Shown here: positions 23,314 to 34,755 of the stretch, piece after piece | Layout: each line of letters starts with the position of its first letter | Numbering within the stretch: position 1 is the first letter of the stretch | From: Miscanthus floridulus | Lineage: Eukaryota; Streptophyta; Magnoliopsida; Poales; Poaceae | DNA length: 64,000 nt | Direction of reading: 5' to 3' | NCBI RefSeq assembly: GCF_019320115.1 | Contig: NC_089593.1 | Coordinates: forward strand, 35,101,835-35,165,834 | Notes under the pieces: model-generated | The model's database searches: none | Told to the model about the DNA's origin: nothing | The model's input: only the letters and a program-made list of their open reading frames with translations | Position numbers and translations under genes: made by a program

Positions 23314-26295
23314 TGTCACACCCAATTTTAAGGATAAAATTGAATGCACAAAACTCGTGTGTGCCCAGGGATCAATCACACACACAAGCTGACAAATTAC
23401 ATAAAGTATCATCACAGTGTCTCTTACATCAGATTCATAATATAACATAGTCTTACATCACACAATGGAATATAAAAAGATGACTCTCTCATGGGGCTTC
23501 ATCATAGGGATGGTCAACTGGTTGACCACAAGCCTAAAAATCCTCAGGAAATTCCTCATACCCGTTGTCATCTGCTACCCATCCAGGATTTTTTTTATCC
23601 AAATAAAGAAAATAAACAAGCGTAAGTACATCCCATACTTAACAAGTTAACATGGGGTTATGAAGCTCAAAAAGGTTGACATTGGTTTACTACAGTTAGC
23701 ATTTTTAGTAAGTCAAGCTTTTATTCTCAGGTATTATCAAATTATGCTTAAGCTCCCATTTAATCCCATATGAACAGATATCAGGGTCAAGTGTATCATA
23801 TATCATCATAGAACAACTTAAATGATCATCAACAAGTAACCAGTTATTCTGTGAGTTTTCCAAGCCGCTCATGACCGTGAGCACGGCTGTTATAATAGTT
23901 TGTTACCCTCTACAGAGGTGGTGCACATTCACCGCGAGTCATGATTCCCATATGCCCGGGTTAATTACTCCCATGTCACTGCCAAGGTGAGCGGGCAGGG
24001 TACACTATGAAGCCATTTCATAGGTTTCTCTAACAAGTTAGGGCTGCTAGGTTTCCTCGGTAGGCAGATGTAGGAACCCCCCTTTCCTATGGCACATATC
24101 CATCACGGCTATACACATAGGAACAGAGGCAGCCCTATACCCAATGTGGCAAGCCCCTTTTGTACCATAAAGGTAACCTCTAACTAGCTAGAAAAGGTCC
24201 TATTACTGAGCTAAAGTCAGAGCCATATGACTCTCCCGGTTGCACTGTCAGTCCCAGCTTTTGCCGATAGATAAGTCCTTATGGAGGGCCGGGAGAAACA
24301 TGATCAACAGTCATTTGCCCCTTCACCCTATGGATCAGTTGTTATAAATCATGTTATACTTTTAGTTCCATAGAACCATTCATCATCATGTAGATCATGT
24401 TCAGTTAGAGCACTAGCAATCTACCCATATGCAATTACCCCATAGGAGTCAAGGGAATAAGTCATCAAATGTCTAGAATGTCCTTAGGGTTATCAAAATT
24501 AGACACATGCACATGAGTAATTGATTAAAGTGAAATAGGACATCAAGGTAGGCCCATGCTATACTTGACTTGGTTCACAAACTCTTGCTGGACCTATTGG
24601 TCGTCGAAGAATTCTTGGTCTCCAACGTTCTCCTCACCGTCTGAACGCGACCAACATGGCAACATACAACATTCCAAAGCCATTTCATGCAAAGCAAACA
24701 TTCCTATAATTAGAACAGTACACCAATAGTATAGAAAACAAGATAAAATATTTATGAAAATAATCTACGTCTCGCTACAATCACGTCAACACGAAGTTCA
24801 CGAAAAACGGAGCTAAAATGCGAAAGTTATGATTTAAATGGGATTTCCTATAGCAATATATTCAATTAAATCTAACCATGAAATTTAAAAGTTCCAAACT
24901 TAACTAATAGTGGTTCTAACATGTAGATTATGAAATTTCGAAGCTAACGTGATTTGAACGGATCAATTCGGAGCTAAAACGACGATTTTATAAGCAAAAC
25001 AGTTCAAATGACATTTCTGTAAATACTGAAAACGTACTTTGAACTAAAACAGTTAACTTTACGCTTTCAAAATGAGAAAACGTACATGGGGAAATATGCT
25101 AAGGACGGTGGGTTCTATTTCAGGAAAAGGGAGGGTCTCTTTAACAAATTTGCCACGGCGAAAGGGTATCAGCCATCCTAGGCCGTAGGATCGAGGACGA
25201 ATGGCTCCGATTAGAGATGGGAAGGAGAGAGAGTGCGCCGGCAGGGAACAAGGGCAGCCACGGTGGCTCTCCATGGCCGGCGGCGTGGAGCACTCCAGCG
25301 AGCACGGTTCAGGGGCCACGGTCCACGGAATGCGTATCCGAAGGCACCGGGAAGTTGCGGAGGAGCACGGGATCTTGGCTAGGCCAAAAAGGTGGCCAGA
25401 GGGGAAGGCTGAAGCGGCGGGTGCCATGGCCGGCGGCCAAGAGCTATCGGCGCTCGCGGCTATGGTACTAGAAGCCACCAAACTCAAATTAAACAGCATG
25501 GGGAGGTAGAGGGGAGCATGGGGGTCTCACCGCAGGGAAGAAAGGGGTCAGAGACGGCTCGGGGAAGGCGGGTCATGGCGGTTCCAAGCTCGGTGGACGG
25601 CGGGGCTTCTCCGTGCGATGGTTGCAGCCTCCGATGTGTGAGCGAGGGCGAAACTGGAGTGGGGAGCGAGAGAGGGACGCGCGGGGGCTCGACTTCGCTT
25701 AAAAAGAGGCCGGGCGCGGGGAGGGGGGCGCTCCCACGATGCGCGTGGAGCAGGCGCGGTTGCGGCCACGACTTGACCGGGAGCTGCGGTTACGGGAGGA
25801 AGGGGGCGGCACTGACGTGCGGGCCCAGGCGGTCAGTGGCTGAAGGAGGAAAGGGAGGCGTGGCGGTTTCCAGCGGCGCGCGTGACTTGGGCCGGCCCAG
25901 GAAGGATGGAGGAAGGGGAGATGCGGGCAGCCGGCGCTGGGCTGGGCCCTGGCTAGAAATGAGAAGAAGGGGGAGGGGAGAGGGAGCTAGGCTGGCGGGA
26001 GGAGCGGGTTGAGAATCAAGGAAGGGAGGAAGAGGAAAAAAATAATTCTTTTCCTTTTTCCAACAATTTTCCAAATTCATTTTCAATTAGATTTTGAATT
26101 CATTTGGACTTTGAATCAAAACCATTCATCACAAAAATAAATATGCAGCAACATATATGCATCACTTGTAGCTAATCTTATATTTGATTTTAGTTTTATA
26201 AAATTATTACTTTCCTATGTTTGAATGCTCACATAAATGCTTTAGATAAATCAATTTAGCTATTCTTGGAATAATGCAAATTTTAGGGTGTTACA
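23314..26295 (-). repeat. Element 1 right (5') LTR, 2982 bp
   Basis: On the minus strand it begins TGTAACACCC at 26295 and ends GGGTGTGACA at 23314. It retains a ~105-bp GC-rich segment (about 25805-25910) that the left LTR lacks. The sequence 'ggaggaagggg' occurs at both edges of that segment, which points to a deletion between short direct repeats in the left LTR. Confidence 0.92.
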
Positions 26296-27211
26296 AGTAC
26301 CAACAAGCATCTCTGGCATCATCACTAGGGATGACAACCTAGTAAAGTAATGTTAGGAGATATAGGTTTATAATAGGTGACTATTAAAAGAAGTGACAAG
26401 TTAATAAATATAGGTGGACTGTAGAGGATCAATGAGACTATCACTCTCACGATCTACCACATGTTTGAAATGCAGGGTGCATCCACGAGTAGCCGAAAGT
26501 CCAAGCACCACACTTATACTAACGATTACTACTTTAACCCCGACATCAAGGATTAAAGCACTCAAACGAGACATGATCCTGATGAAAACAAAGAACACAG
26601 TGCTTGTTGATGGTCACTAAATGCCTATTTTGACCATCAACATTGCACCAAAAATGGGAGTAAACAACAATGAACAACAACATAGGTACTAATTTATGTT
26701 TATAATTCACATATTTTCACTTGTACTTGGAGATCTTTGGTCATGTAGGAAAACTATGCAAAAATATCAAAAATCAAGCAACTAGAAGCATTTGGAGCAA
26801 GGTGGGCCACCATGGCCCACTTGGAGGAGCCGCCTGGCCCCACCATGGTGGCGGCCGCGCGTGGCACTTCAAGTGCCACCTCACCAATCCATGTGAAATG
26901 GCCAAGAAACACACCCCCAAGCCTTCTCCACTGTTGATTCCAAGTTAGTGCATGATCAAGGGCCGAAAAGAGGCATCACATGGATTGATGACTCACCATC
27001 CGGTATGTCGGTGCTCAATTGGACAAATGGTGTTCATACCCACAATCTACTACACCGCAAGGGGCCCCACACCGAAGGAGGAGGGTCCACTCCACACTGG
27101 CACTCTGGCCGACGCTCTACCTATGTCGCCCGGAACCCAACTTCCACTGCACCGCCTCTCCTTTGGACACATGCAATGGAAACACACTTGGGAGCAATCC
27201 TATGCATTAGT
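26296..27211 (+). repeat. Second copy of the 11517-12430 segment
   Basis: It starts at the outer edge of element 1 with 'agtac' and continues through leader A and into LTR B2 until 27211, after which B2 continues normally. Differences from the left copy are scattered single-base changes and short indels. Confidence 0.8.
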
Positions 27212-28251
27212 TTAAGGTGGTTCATTGGCGGTTTGATCCAAGGGCAAGGAGAGGATGTCACATGGATCGCTGATGTGGCGATGGAGTAGACCCTACTCCA
27301 CCTTAGGCAATAAATAGGACCCTCACCCCTCACTTGTAACACACACCTTCACACACAAGAGATGTAGCATCTCTCTCTACTCTCTCAAGATGTAGCTCTT
27401 CTAGTAGTAGCTAGTCTTGGTGGGAGCTCTAGAGCAGTCTTTAGGAGTCTGGTATAGCTTTGTCTCTCTTTTGTAAGTACTTTATTTAGTATGTTACTTT
27501 CTATGCAAGTATTATTTCAAGTCTTTTACTTTATGTACTAGTCTTGTTCTTTAGTTATACTTTGGTTATGCTTATATTCCTATGATAAGTAGGCTCTCTG
27601 TAGCATGGGTTGTTCATCACTAGTTGATGCTCTGGTCTTAATGTGAGGCTAGAGTAGTATCAAATAGTGTAAGTGTGGCGCTTATACTATCCGGTACCTT
27701 GCAATGTGGCCAAGCCTCTGGATTGATCAAGGTAGTTGGCAGGTGGTGACAGCCCTATCCATCCAATGTATTCCCCCATGATAGGTCTAGTTGTTAAATC
27801 ATAGGGCTCATGGTGCTTTGTGCCCAATCAATCCTCTGGGTGAGTTTGGGGTAGGTATGCCTCAAGTGCTATTGCATCCTACCTTGCACTATCTTGGTTT
27901 GTTAGTATAGCCATATTCACTAGCTAGAGTGGTGCTTGAATAGAAGTAACTTAGGATTCTAGTTCTCTTTATTATTGTCCTTATACTTAGTTAAGTTTCC
28001 AATTTACCTTTCCATGATTAGATCCTTATGTGTCACCCCACTTTATGGTATATCACTTACCCCTATTTTAGTGTAGTCGGTATATTAGTTATTAGATACA
28101 TGACGGTTAACTATCACTATCTTTAACCCTTGCTTGCCTATGGTAAAATATAAATAACAATACCCTAGAATACTCCTGGGTGAAATGTTATAACTGATAT
28201 TATGTGCACTTGCGGAATTATCTACTTGAGCATAAGAAATATCAATAAGCA
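26605..28251 (+). repeat. Element B 5' LTR (B2), 1647 bp
   Basis: It starts TGTTGATGGTCACTAAATG and ends 'aataagca'. It is near-collinear with B3 over its full length. The TATA position at 27309-27316 reads AATAAATA where B3 has TATAAATA. CT-rich 'ctctctctactctctcaag' follows in the presumed R/U5 part. Confidence 0.9.
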
Positions 28252-29535
28252 TTTCTGGTGTCAGTTGCTAGTGATACAAAACCTAGTGGTGACACCAAGA
28301 AATGTCAACTGGTACTTTGGATTAGAAATCAATTACCTGAGATGCCTCAGACATAGGCTCGAGCATAACCTAAATCTACCAAGGTACAAGTCAAAGAGAG
28401 AGCATCGACAATCCTGGTACTTTCTCTAAACTCACCCTCACTCTTTATCTCACTATTTTGTAGGTACAAATAAGAATAGAGACTACTCTAGAGGACTTAT
28501 TCTTCTCTTGAATTGCGATGCCTTCTGGAGGGGGTCTAGGGTCCATTTATAGGGGGCACCCAGCACCCTATGGGCCCATGAATCCATGGCATGGCTCCAT
28601 CTCGACCCTCCATTACAAACCAACTTCGAAGCATGGTGGAGATTGAATGGATAAGTTTTTGAGATAAATTCAAAATGGAGAACAATTCTTGTGATGAAAG
28701 TTTTTGCAAGAACTTGGAGAACAATAAACAAGAACTAAAAGAACATTGGGAAAAACTATCCATGCTAACTAAACAAGGAGTGCCAACTTGTTGTCACAAT
28801 CACCCTTGTTTCTTCGAAGGATTCCTTCGGGTATGGGTTGTCCACAAACCTTTGCAGGAAATAGAACTCAATAAGAATCAGGATGGTGTGGCGGAAACAA
28901 GAAATTCAAGCTGAATTCAATGGGGAAGTCATGCTCAATTGACTTGACACAACAAGTCCTCGCCGACAGGTAAATCAGGCATGTATCCAGTATTTAATTT
29001 TCACATATTTTCTTTCATGCATAATAAATTAGAATAATCTTCGCTTAGGATAAAATAAAAATAAAAAAATAAAGATTACTTGCATTATTTCTTTACATAA
29101 TAAGCTTGCAACAACTCCTAAAATAAAGTCTCTCTAAAAAAGAGCAATGAGGGAAATGCTTCTAGGACAAGTTTCCTTTTAGGTATCTTTGTTCACTAAC
29201 TGTTTTAAGATTAAAAAAAGAGAACAAGGGGAGTACCATGTCCAACAACTCTAAAAAAATCATGTTTAGTTCTCTTCTCTTTGTTCTCACTCAAATAAAA
29301 AAATGAAGTAACTTTGTAAAGTGAGAAACAAAAGCATCTTGTAGGACTTGTATCCTTTGGGTTTTTGTCACTAAACCTTTCAGGTTAAACACAAAAGGAT
29401 GAAGGGTCAACACAATGAGGTGACAACAACTTGAGCAAAATGTCATTCAACATTGGAGTACACTCTAAGGGATGCCCCAACATCTACACTAGGCTTTTAA
29501 TGTCAAATGACATAAAAGTCCTAGTGTGGGGGAGG
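28252..29535 (+). mobile_element. Element B primer site and non-coding leader/internal region
   Basis: A degenerate tRNA-Asp-like primer site lies at 28256-28273, intact-looking in the copy at 49982-49999. The first ~370 bp match 49978-50380. Further on is an 80-codon ORF (28675-28914) with a Lys/Glu-rich stretch that I do not recognise; its coding status is doubtful. The region ends with 'gtcctagtgtgggggagg' (29518-29535), a good polypurine tract, immediately before TGTTGATTCC. That suggests the 3' end of an internal region followed by an LTR with no other copy here. Confidence 0.5.
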
Positions 29536-32500
29536 TTGTTGATTCCTCTCTGCCACCTCTCAGGCCTCCACCACTTTGGCACGCTAGTTTTGAAATGATC
29601 TCGATTTCTTTGAAGGGAAATCCATAGATTCAAAGTATAACGTGATAGTCCTAGGTGATCATCCCATCACATTATCAAATAGCAGTCGATATCATAGTCA
29701 TACATCGAATACCTATCTCAAGAGAGTTCAAATAACAATGTTTACTCATTATTACATCGCCATTTGGTGGAATCACTCAGAGCATACAGCAACCAGAACA
29801 GCATCAAGTAGAAAGGCAGCGGACGTCGACTCCATCTTCTCAACCAAACTTGAGCGTAGGAACAAGACCTCTAATCCTCCCAATCAACTCCCTAGTAGTC
29901 ATACTACAATTATCAGTATGATTTGTACTGGCCACTGGCTCCTACCCTATGCTTTGTGGTAGTGGAATGCAAGGGTAGAGCAAAAGACCTATTTGTGGTT
30001 GTGGTTTCCTATGTGAGTATGTCAAGTTTTAATAATAATTCATCAAGTTTTAACCCATCTCATCCACATGTTCTCCCATCCCATCACACACATCTCACCG
30101 CTCTCACACTCTCTAGGCCACAAGGACAACTCTCGCTCGTACCTTGCCTCATCAGCTAAAGCTAGAAACCAACACAAGAACCCAGGGGGAGAGAACAAAG
30201 GACTCCACTCACTAATCAAGGGAAGCATAGGTCATAGGAATGTCCATATCTGAGGACATGGCTATACATATAGATCAATCAATTTTGCAGAGCATGTACA
30301 CCTAGAACCACAAGATCACCATCATCGGCGGTCGGTGCCCCACCAAGGCTGATATCAGGCTAACTTCCAACCGATGCGATGCCACCCTACCACTCAGCCC
30401 TGGGCCACCCCGGAGTCCACTAAAATGCTAAGACTGTGAGATGTAGTACTCATTATTACATCGCCACATGGCGGAATCACTTAGAGCATAATGCAACTAG
30501 AATAGCATCAAGTAGAAAGGCAGTAGACATAGACTCCACCTTCTCAACCAAACTTGAGCATAGGAATAAGACCTCTAATCCTCCCAATCGTCTCCCTAGT
30601 AGTCGTACTCGGGCTCAGAACCTATCAAACAACTATTAGTATGATTTATACTGGCCACTGGCTCCCACCCTATGCTTTGTGGTTGCTTTATGGTAGTGGA
30701 ATGCAAGGGTAGAGCAAAAGACTTTTTTGTGGTTGTGGGGTCCTATGCGAGTATGTCAAGTTTTAATAATAATTCATCAAGTTTTAACCCATCTCAAACA
30801 CATGTTCTACCATCCCATCACACACATCTCACCACTCTCACACTCTCTAGGTGACCAGGATGACTCATGCTCATACCTTGTCTCATCGGCCAAAGCCGAA
30901 AACCAACACAAGAACCTAGGGGGAGAGAAGAAAGGACTCCACTCACTAATCAAGGGATTCATAGGTCATAGGAATGTCCATATCTGAGGACATGGCTATA
31001 CGTATAGATCGATCAACTCTGTAGAGCATGTACACCTAGAACCACAAGATCACCATCATCGGCGGTGCCCCACCTAGGCTGATACCGGGCTACCTTGTAA
31101 CCGATGCGATGCCACCCTACCACTCAGTCCTGGGCCACCTCGGAGTCCATTGAAACGCTGAGACTGTGAGATGTAGTACTGGGCCCTAGAGGTCACTACG
31201 CTGTCTTAGGAGGGTGTGGGCCAAACGCCTGTACCTCCCTACACTACACTTCCAACCTAGTAGTAGCGGCACCCTCCTAGCTAGTCAACATCTGTCCCCT
31301 GCCCATTTAGGGATGAGTGACATGCACATAGGGGCCTATGATCTGGTTCTCTCGACATACTAGTCTTTAGGGGGACCGGATAGGATATCTTCTCAAAAGG
31401 GGATAACCTGACACACCATACCTCGACGGCACCTCCATCTTAGGGCTTCATCCCACAAAGACACTCCACCTCAGGATCTCCTCATCTCACATGCACCTGC
31501 CATTGGTACCACTCATAGGGGATGCCTAGGTCACACCCCCCTAGCAGGACTCATCCAACGACTCGGCGAAAGATCCTACCTGATTGACTCAACTGTCACC
31601 ACACACCCAAGATGCATGCCAAGATCTCCCCGGTTGTTACCACATTATTGGTCAACATTGATTAGGCTTGACTAGGCCTAATGGGTCGGGTACATGGATT
31701 GGTTTGGGCCGGGCTAGGCCCATACACGTGTCACGCTAATACGCGGCCATGTGGCGTAGATGGGACATTACTAGGCTTGGGACCATAGGGCTGGTCCATG
31801 GTGGATAGCACCGTGTAAGTCTATGTACCGCAGGCATGGTCCATGGTGGGCCATGTCCATCTCTCTCTCCTCCTTCTCTAGTTCACTGTGCATAGGGTAT
31901 AGGCAGGTCTAGGCAAAGGGGCATGGTGGATCTTCCTCCTCCCACGACTGTACTCCTTACCGGCGGTGACCTCACGCGTTCTCGCGCTAGGGTGGCTCGG
32001 CAGGGCTACTAGGAGGCTGTACGGCTTTGTGGGTTCACGATGAGTTCACCAGTAGGCCAAAGGTGGCACCTTGGTAGCTCTAGAGCCCAGCATTGGTGGT
32101 GCGGCAGACGGTGGCAGCGTGGATCAATGGCAAGGGTGCCAAAGTCATTGGCACAGCCTAAGCAGGGCTTCTATAGCTTCTGAGTGCTCTAGCAAACACA
32201 GTGAGGGCATCAAGGGGAGGCAAAAGGGCTCGAGCGAGGCCAGCCATGGCGATGCGGCAGGCACGGTGGCATGGTGGTGATAGCAACACGTAGCTAAGTG
32301 CCCAACAAGGCTTGGTAAGGCTCCTATGGCTTCCTAGAGCTCTGATAGACGCAGCTAGGCCAAAAGGTGCAGCTATGGGGTTTAGGCGAGGCTAGCCATG
32401 GTGATGGCAGCACGACGGTGATGGCGGGTCATGACAAAGCTGTTGTGCATCCCCATAGAGCCAAAGGTGGCCCTTTCCCTTCAATTAGAGACATGAACAA

Positions 32501-34400
32501 GCCAAAGAACCAGTCGGTGGAGACCAAGGGGCACGATAGAGTCCATACCGTGGCAAGGCATGCAAAGGAGCTCAGGTGAGCAGTCAGTGATGGTGGCTCA
32601 ATGGGATAAAGCTTGCTAGGGGTTGAACTAGTTAGGCGGCTAGGTGCATGGGGTCACGGCGGACATCATCGGCCCCTCCTCAATGAGCGGGGAGGCCGGC
32701 ATCGTGGGAATGATCACGGCATGGTGATAGCAAGGGGACGTGGTAGCATAGTGAGGCGGGCATGGCTTGTAGTCCGTAGGGTCCTCTACCTTCAACCATC
32801 TAGCATAGGGTATGTGTCTCGGTAGGGCAAAGCTCACCAAGGTGGTCATGCTACCTCTACCATTGGGGTGAGGCCAGAATGGCTCTTACTATGGCTGTGC
32901 TCTGGCCATGGCGAGCATGTGCGGGCATGCAGTGGGGACACTAGCATTCCTGAGCTCCAAGAGTTCAGCAAGGCCATGCCTTGGCACATGCATGTATGCG
33001 TGGGTGCATGTGTGCAGTGCGACGGTCTCAAGGTGCTACCTTGAGCTCCTCAAGTGGAAGCTCATCACTCGGCGTCCATGGCTTGATGATGATAGCGAGC
33101 AGATGGGTTCGATGTGGGCTCACTGTGGTGGTGCTGTAGTTAGGGAGGTGGTGCAGTGGCTGAGGCAAAGCCATGATGATGCAGGTGCAGTGTCATGCCG
33201 AGCAGCTACGTCAATGTAGCTAATTGGGCAGTGTCTCTAGCTCTGGCAGTGTCTCCACAGCGGCGATCCGCTCCGATGGGTGGTGCTGCTCCCCCCTTCC
33301 TACTTCTCCTCCCTTCTCTGGCTCAGCATGGCTAGTGAAACTGCTAGTGGCGGCGGGGTGGATGAAAGAGGAGCTAGGGTACCGAAGAGGGGGTTTTATA
33401 CCCTGAGCTCACCTGATGGCAGGCGGTGGATGGTGGGGAAGGTAGAGGGGACACATGTAGGATGATTGGGAGCTCTCGACTAGGGTTCTTGGGTCCGGTG
33501 GGAGTGCAAGGGTGGTTGGCGCCACCAGTTTGGAGCGGTGGCCGGCGGGTACGGTGGTGGAAGGGCATGGCAGAGGTGTAGGCCATGGCAACTAATGTCA
33601 CCTCATCATGACATGAGCTGGGGAAGGTAGTGTGGCATGGATTAGTGATGTGGCGTGCATCCACATGTGTACGAGCGAGGGGTAGGGGCATGGACGGCTG
33701 GCGCGGCGAGTGGCGGGCACGGTGCTCTGCTCTGCTCTATTTTGCCTAAAGCAGAGATGGGAGCAGGGGTAGGGGATGACAGGCGGGGTCCACCTGGCAA
33801 CGGCAGCGGGTGAAGGCGGGCGCGGCTCATCATGATGTGGGCGGGCACGACATGGGCTGCTGCCTGGGCTAGCTCGGCCTCGTGCGGGCGTGGGCGCGGA
33901 TGCGGTGCTAGGCGGCGTGGGTGAAGTAGGCCAGCGAGCACGTGCGGGGGTGAGGGCACTAGGGCACGGGAGCTGGGCCGCATAGGCGGCATGGGCTGGT
34001 GGGGCTAGGCTAGCTTCTATAGCTGGACTACTTTCCCCTTTTCTATTTTCTTGCTTTTTCCAATTCCTTTTCTATTTCTATTTCTATATCCACACTACAC
34101 CTATGCATGTATATATGTGTTGCCAACATATATACAACCTAGTGGGGTCCACTAGAGGCCATCTAGGGTCCTAGGGTCCAAACCAAGGGTTGGCAACTCA
34201 CACACACAATTTATTTAAAAAGGTTGGATTGATTTTGTTACAGCACATAAAATCATGAAGAAGCAACTCACAAGTCGAAATTAAATGCAAAATGCTCAAC
34301 CTGCTAACTTGGTCTACTTGTGCAATTACATGGGTGGTTTCCTAGTATGCACACTCACCATGCATGGGTTTTGTTAGAAAAAACCTGAGTTGTTATAGGT
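29536..34400. mobile_element. Unassigned, largely GC-rich repeat block, probably LTR material
   Basis: After the polypurine tract, the block holds a large tandem duplication (29743-31178), then GC-rich sequence (31180-34020) with overlapping ORFs on both strands but no protein family I can recognise. It then has CT-rich and AT-rich sequence ending 'ctgagttgttata' near 34398. The GC-rich core followed by a 'ttttccaattccttttct' stretch and a 'gttgttata' end resembles, in layout only, the minus-strand LTRs of element 1. A degenerate minus-strand gypsy LTR is the best guess. No target duplication was found. Confidence 0.35.
29743..31178. repeat. Tandem duplication, ~705 + ~731 bp
   Basis: Copy 1 (29743-30447) and copy 2 (30448-31178) both begin 'actcattattacatcgcca' and end 'gactgtgagatgtagtact'. 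They differ by scattered substitutions and short indels, for example an extra 'tgtggttgctttatgg'-type segment near 30680 in copy 2. No coding sequence was seen. Confidence 0.85.
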
Positions 34401-34755
34401 TTGCACTCCCTCTATCCACTGTTGCTTTATTTTTATGTTTGATGTGTTGAAAAATGCTAGTATACTAAAATCAAACTTAAAATGTGAATCATGCCAAACT
34501 ATGAACATGACTTTATAAAGATTGGTCAACATAAACTTTATTCCTAGTTCATATACTTGTTACTTGTGGACATATCTATATTAGGAAAACATGTCAACTA
34601 AGTTATTGTGAAGTGAGATATGGTAGAGACTAAAGAAACACTATCTTTCTATGAAAGCTTTTGGAGATTTCTGTTTTGATAAAACATCAAAATTAGTAGC
34701 CTCACTTCTCCTCATTGATGATATTTCCTACCAAAGCCAAATATCATGCTATATG
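34401..34755 (+). mobile_element. Element B internal DNA left of element 2
   Basis: AT-rich, no gene. It ends 'ccaaatatcatgctatatg', and its continuation 'ttgaaaacc' is found after element 2 at 47455. Thus it was contiguous with 47455-48334 before element 2 inserted. Confidence 0.6.

Larger units (their letters stand above)
14239..26295 (-). mobile_element. Element 1: Ty3/gypsy chromovirus (Tekay/Del-like), minus strand
   Basis: This ~12.06-kb element has two LTRs (14239-17115 and 23314-26295), a primer site beside the right LTR, a leader ORF, gag, pol with chromodomain, and a polypurine tract beside the left LTR. The right flank is 'agtac'. No matching target duplication is at the left edge, because another internal fragment lies there. 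Domain order protease-RT-RNase H-integrase-chromodomain defines a chromovirus; Tekay/Del is inferred from the long TGTAACACC LTR and the primer type. At least four frameshifts and many TAG stops make it non-autonomous. Confidence 0.9.

Noticed and set aside
28675..28914. 80-codon ORF in the element B leader as a gene
   Set aside because: Short, no family match, located in a non-coding leader. Noted within the leader entry only.
32071..33992. Overlapping ORFs in the GC-rich block
   Set aside because: Low-complexity Gly/Ser/His/Pro-rich translations on both strands with no recognisable family.
29536..34400. Complete solo LTR with target duplication
   Set aside because: Neither end could be paired with a convincing 5-bp duplication and no second copy is present, so only a tentative label is given.
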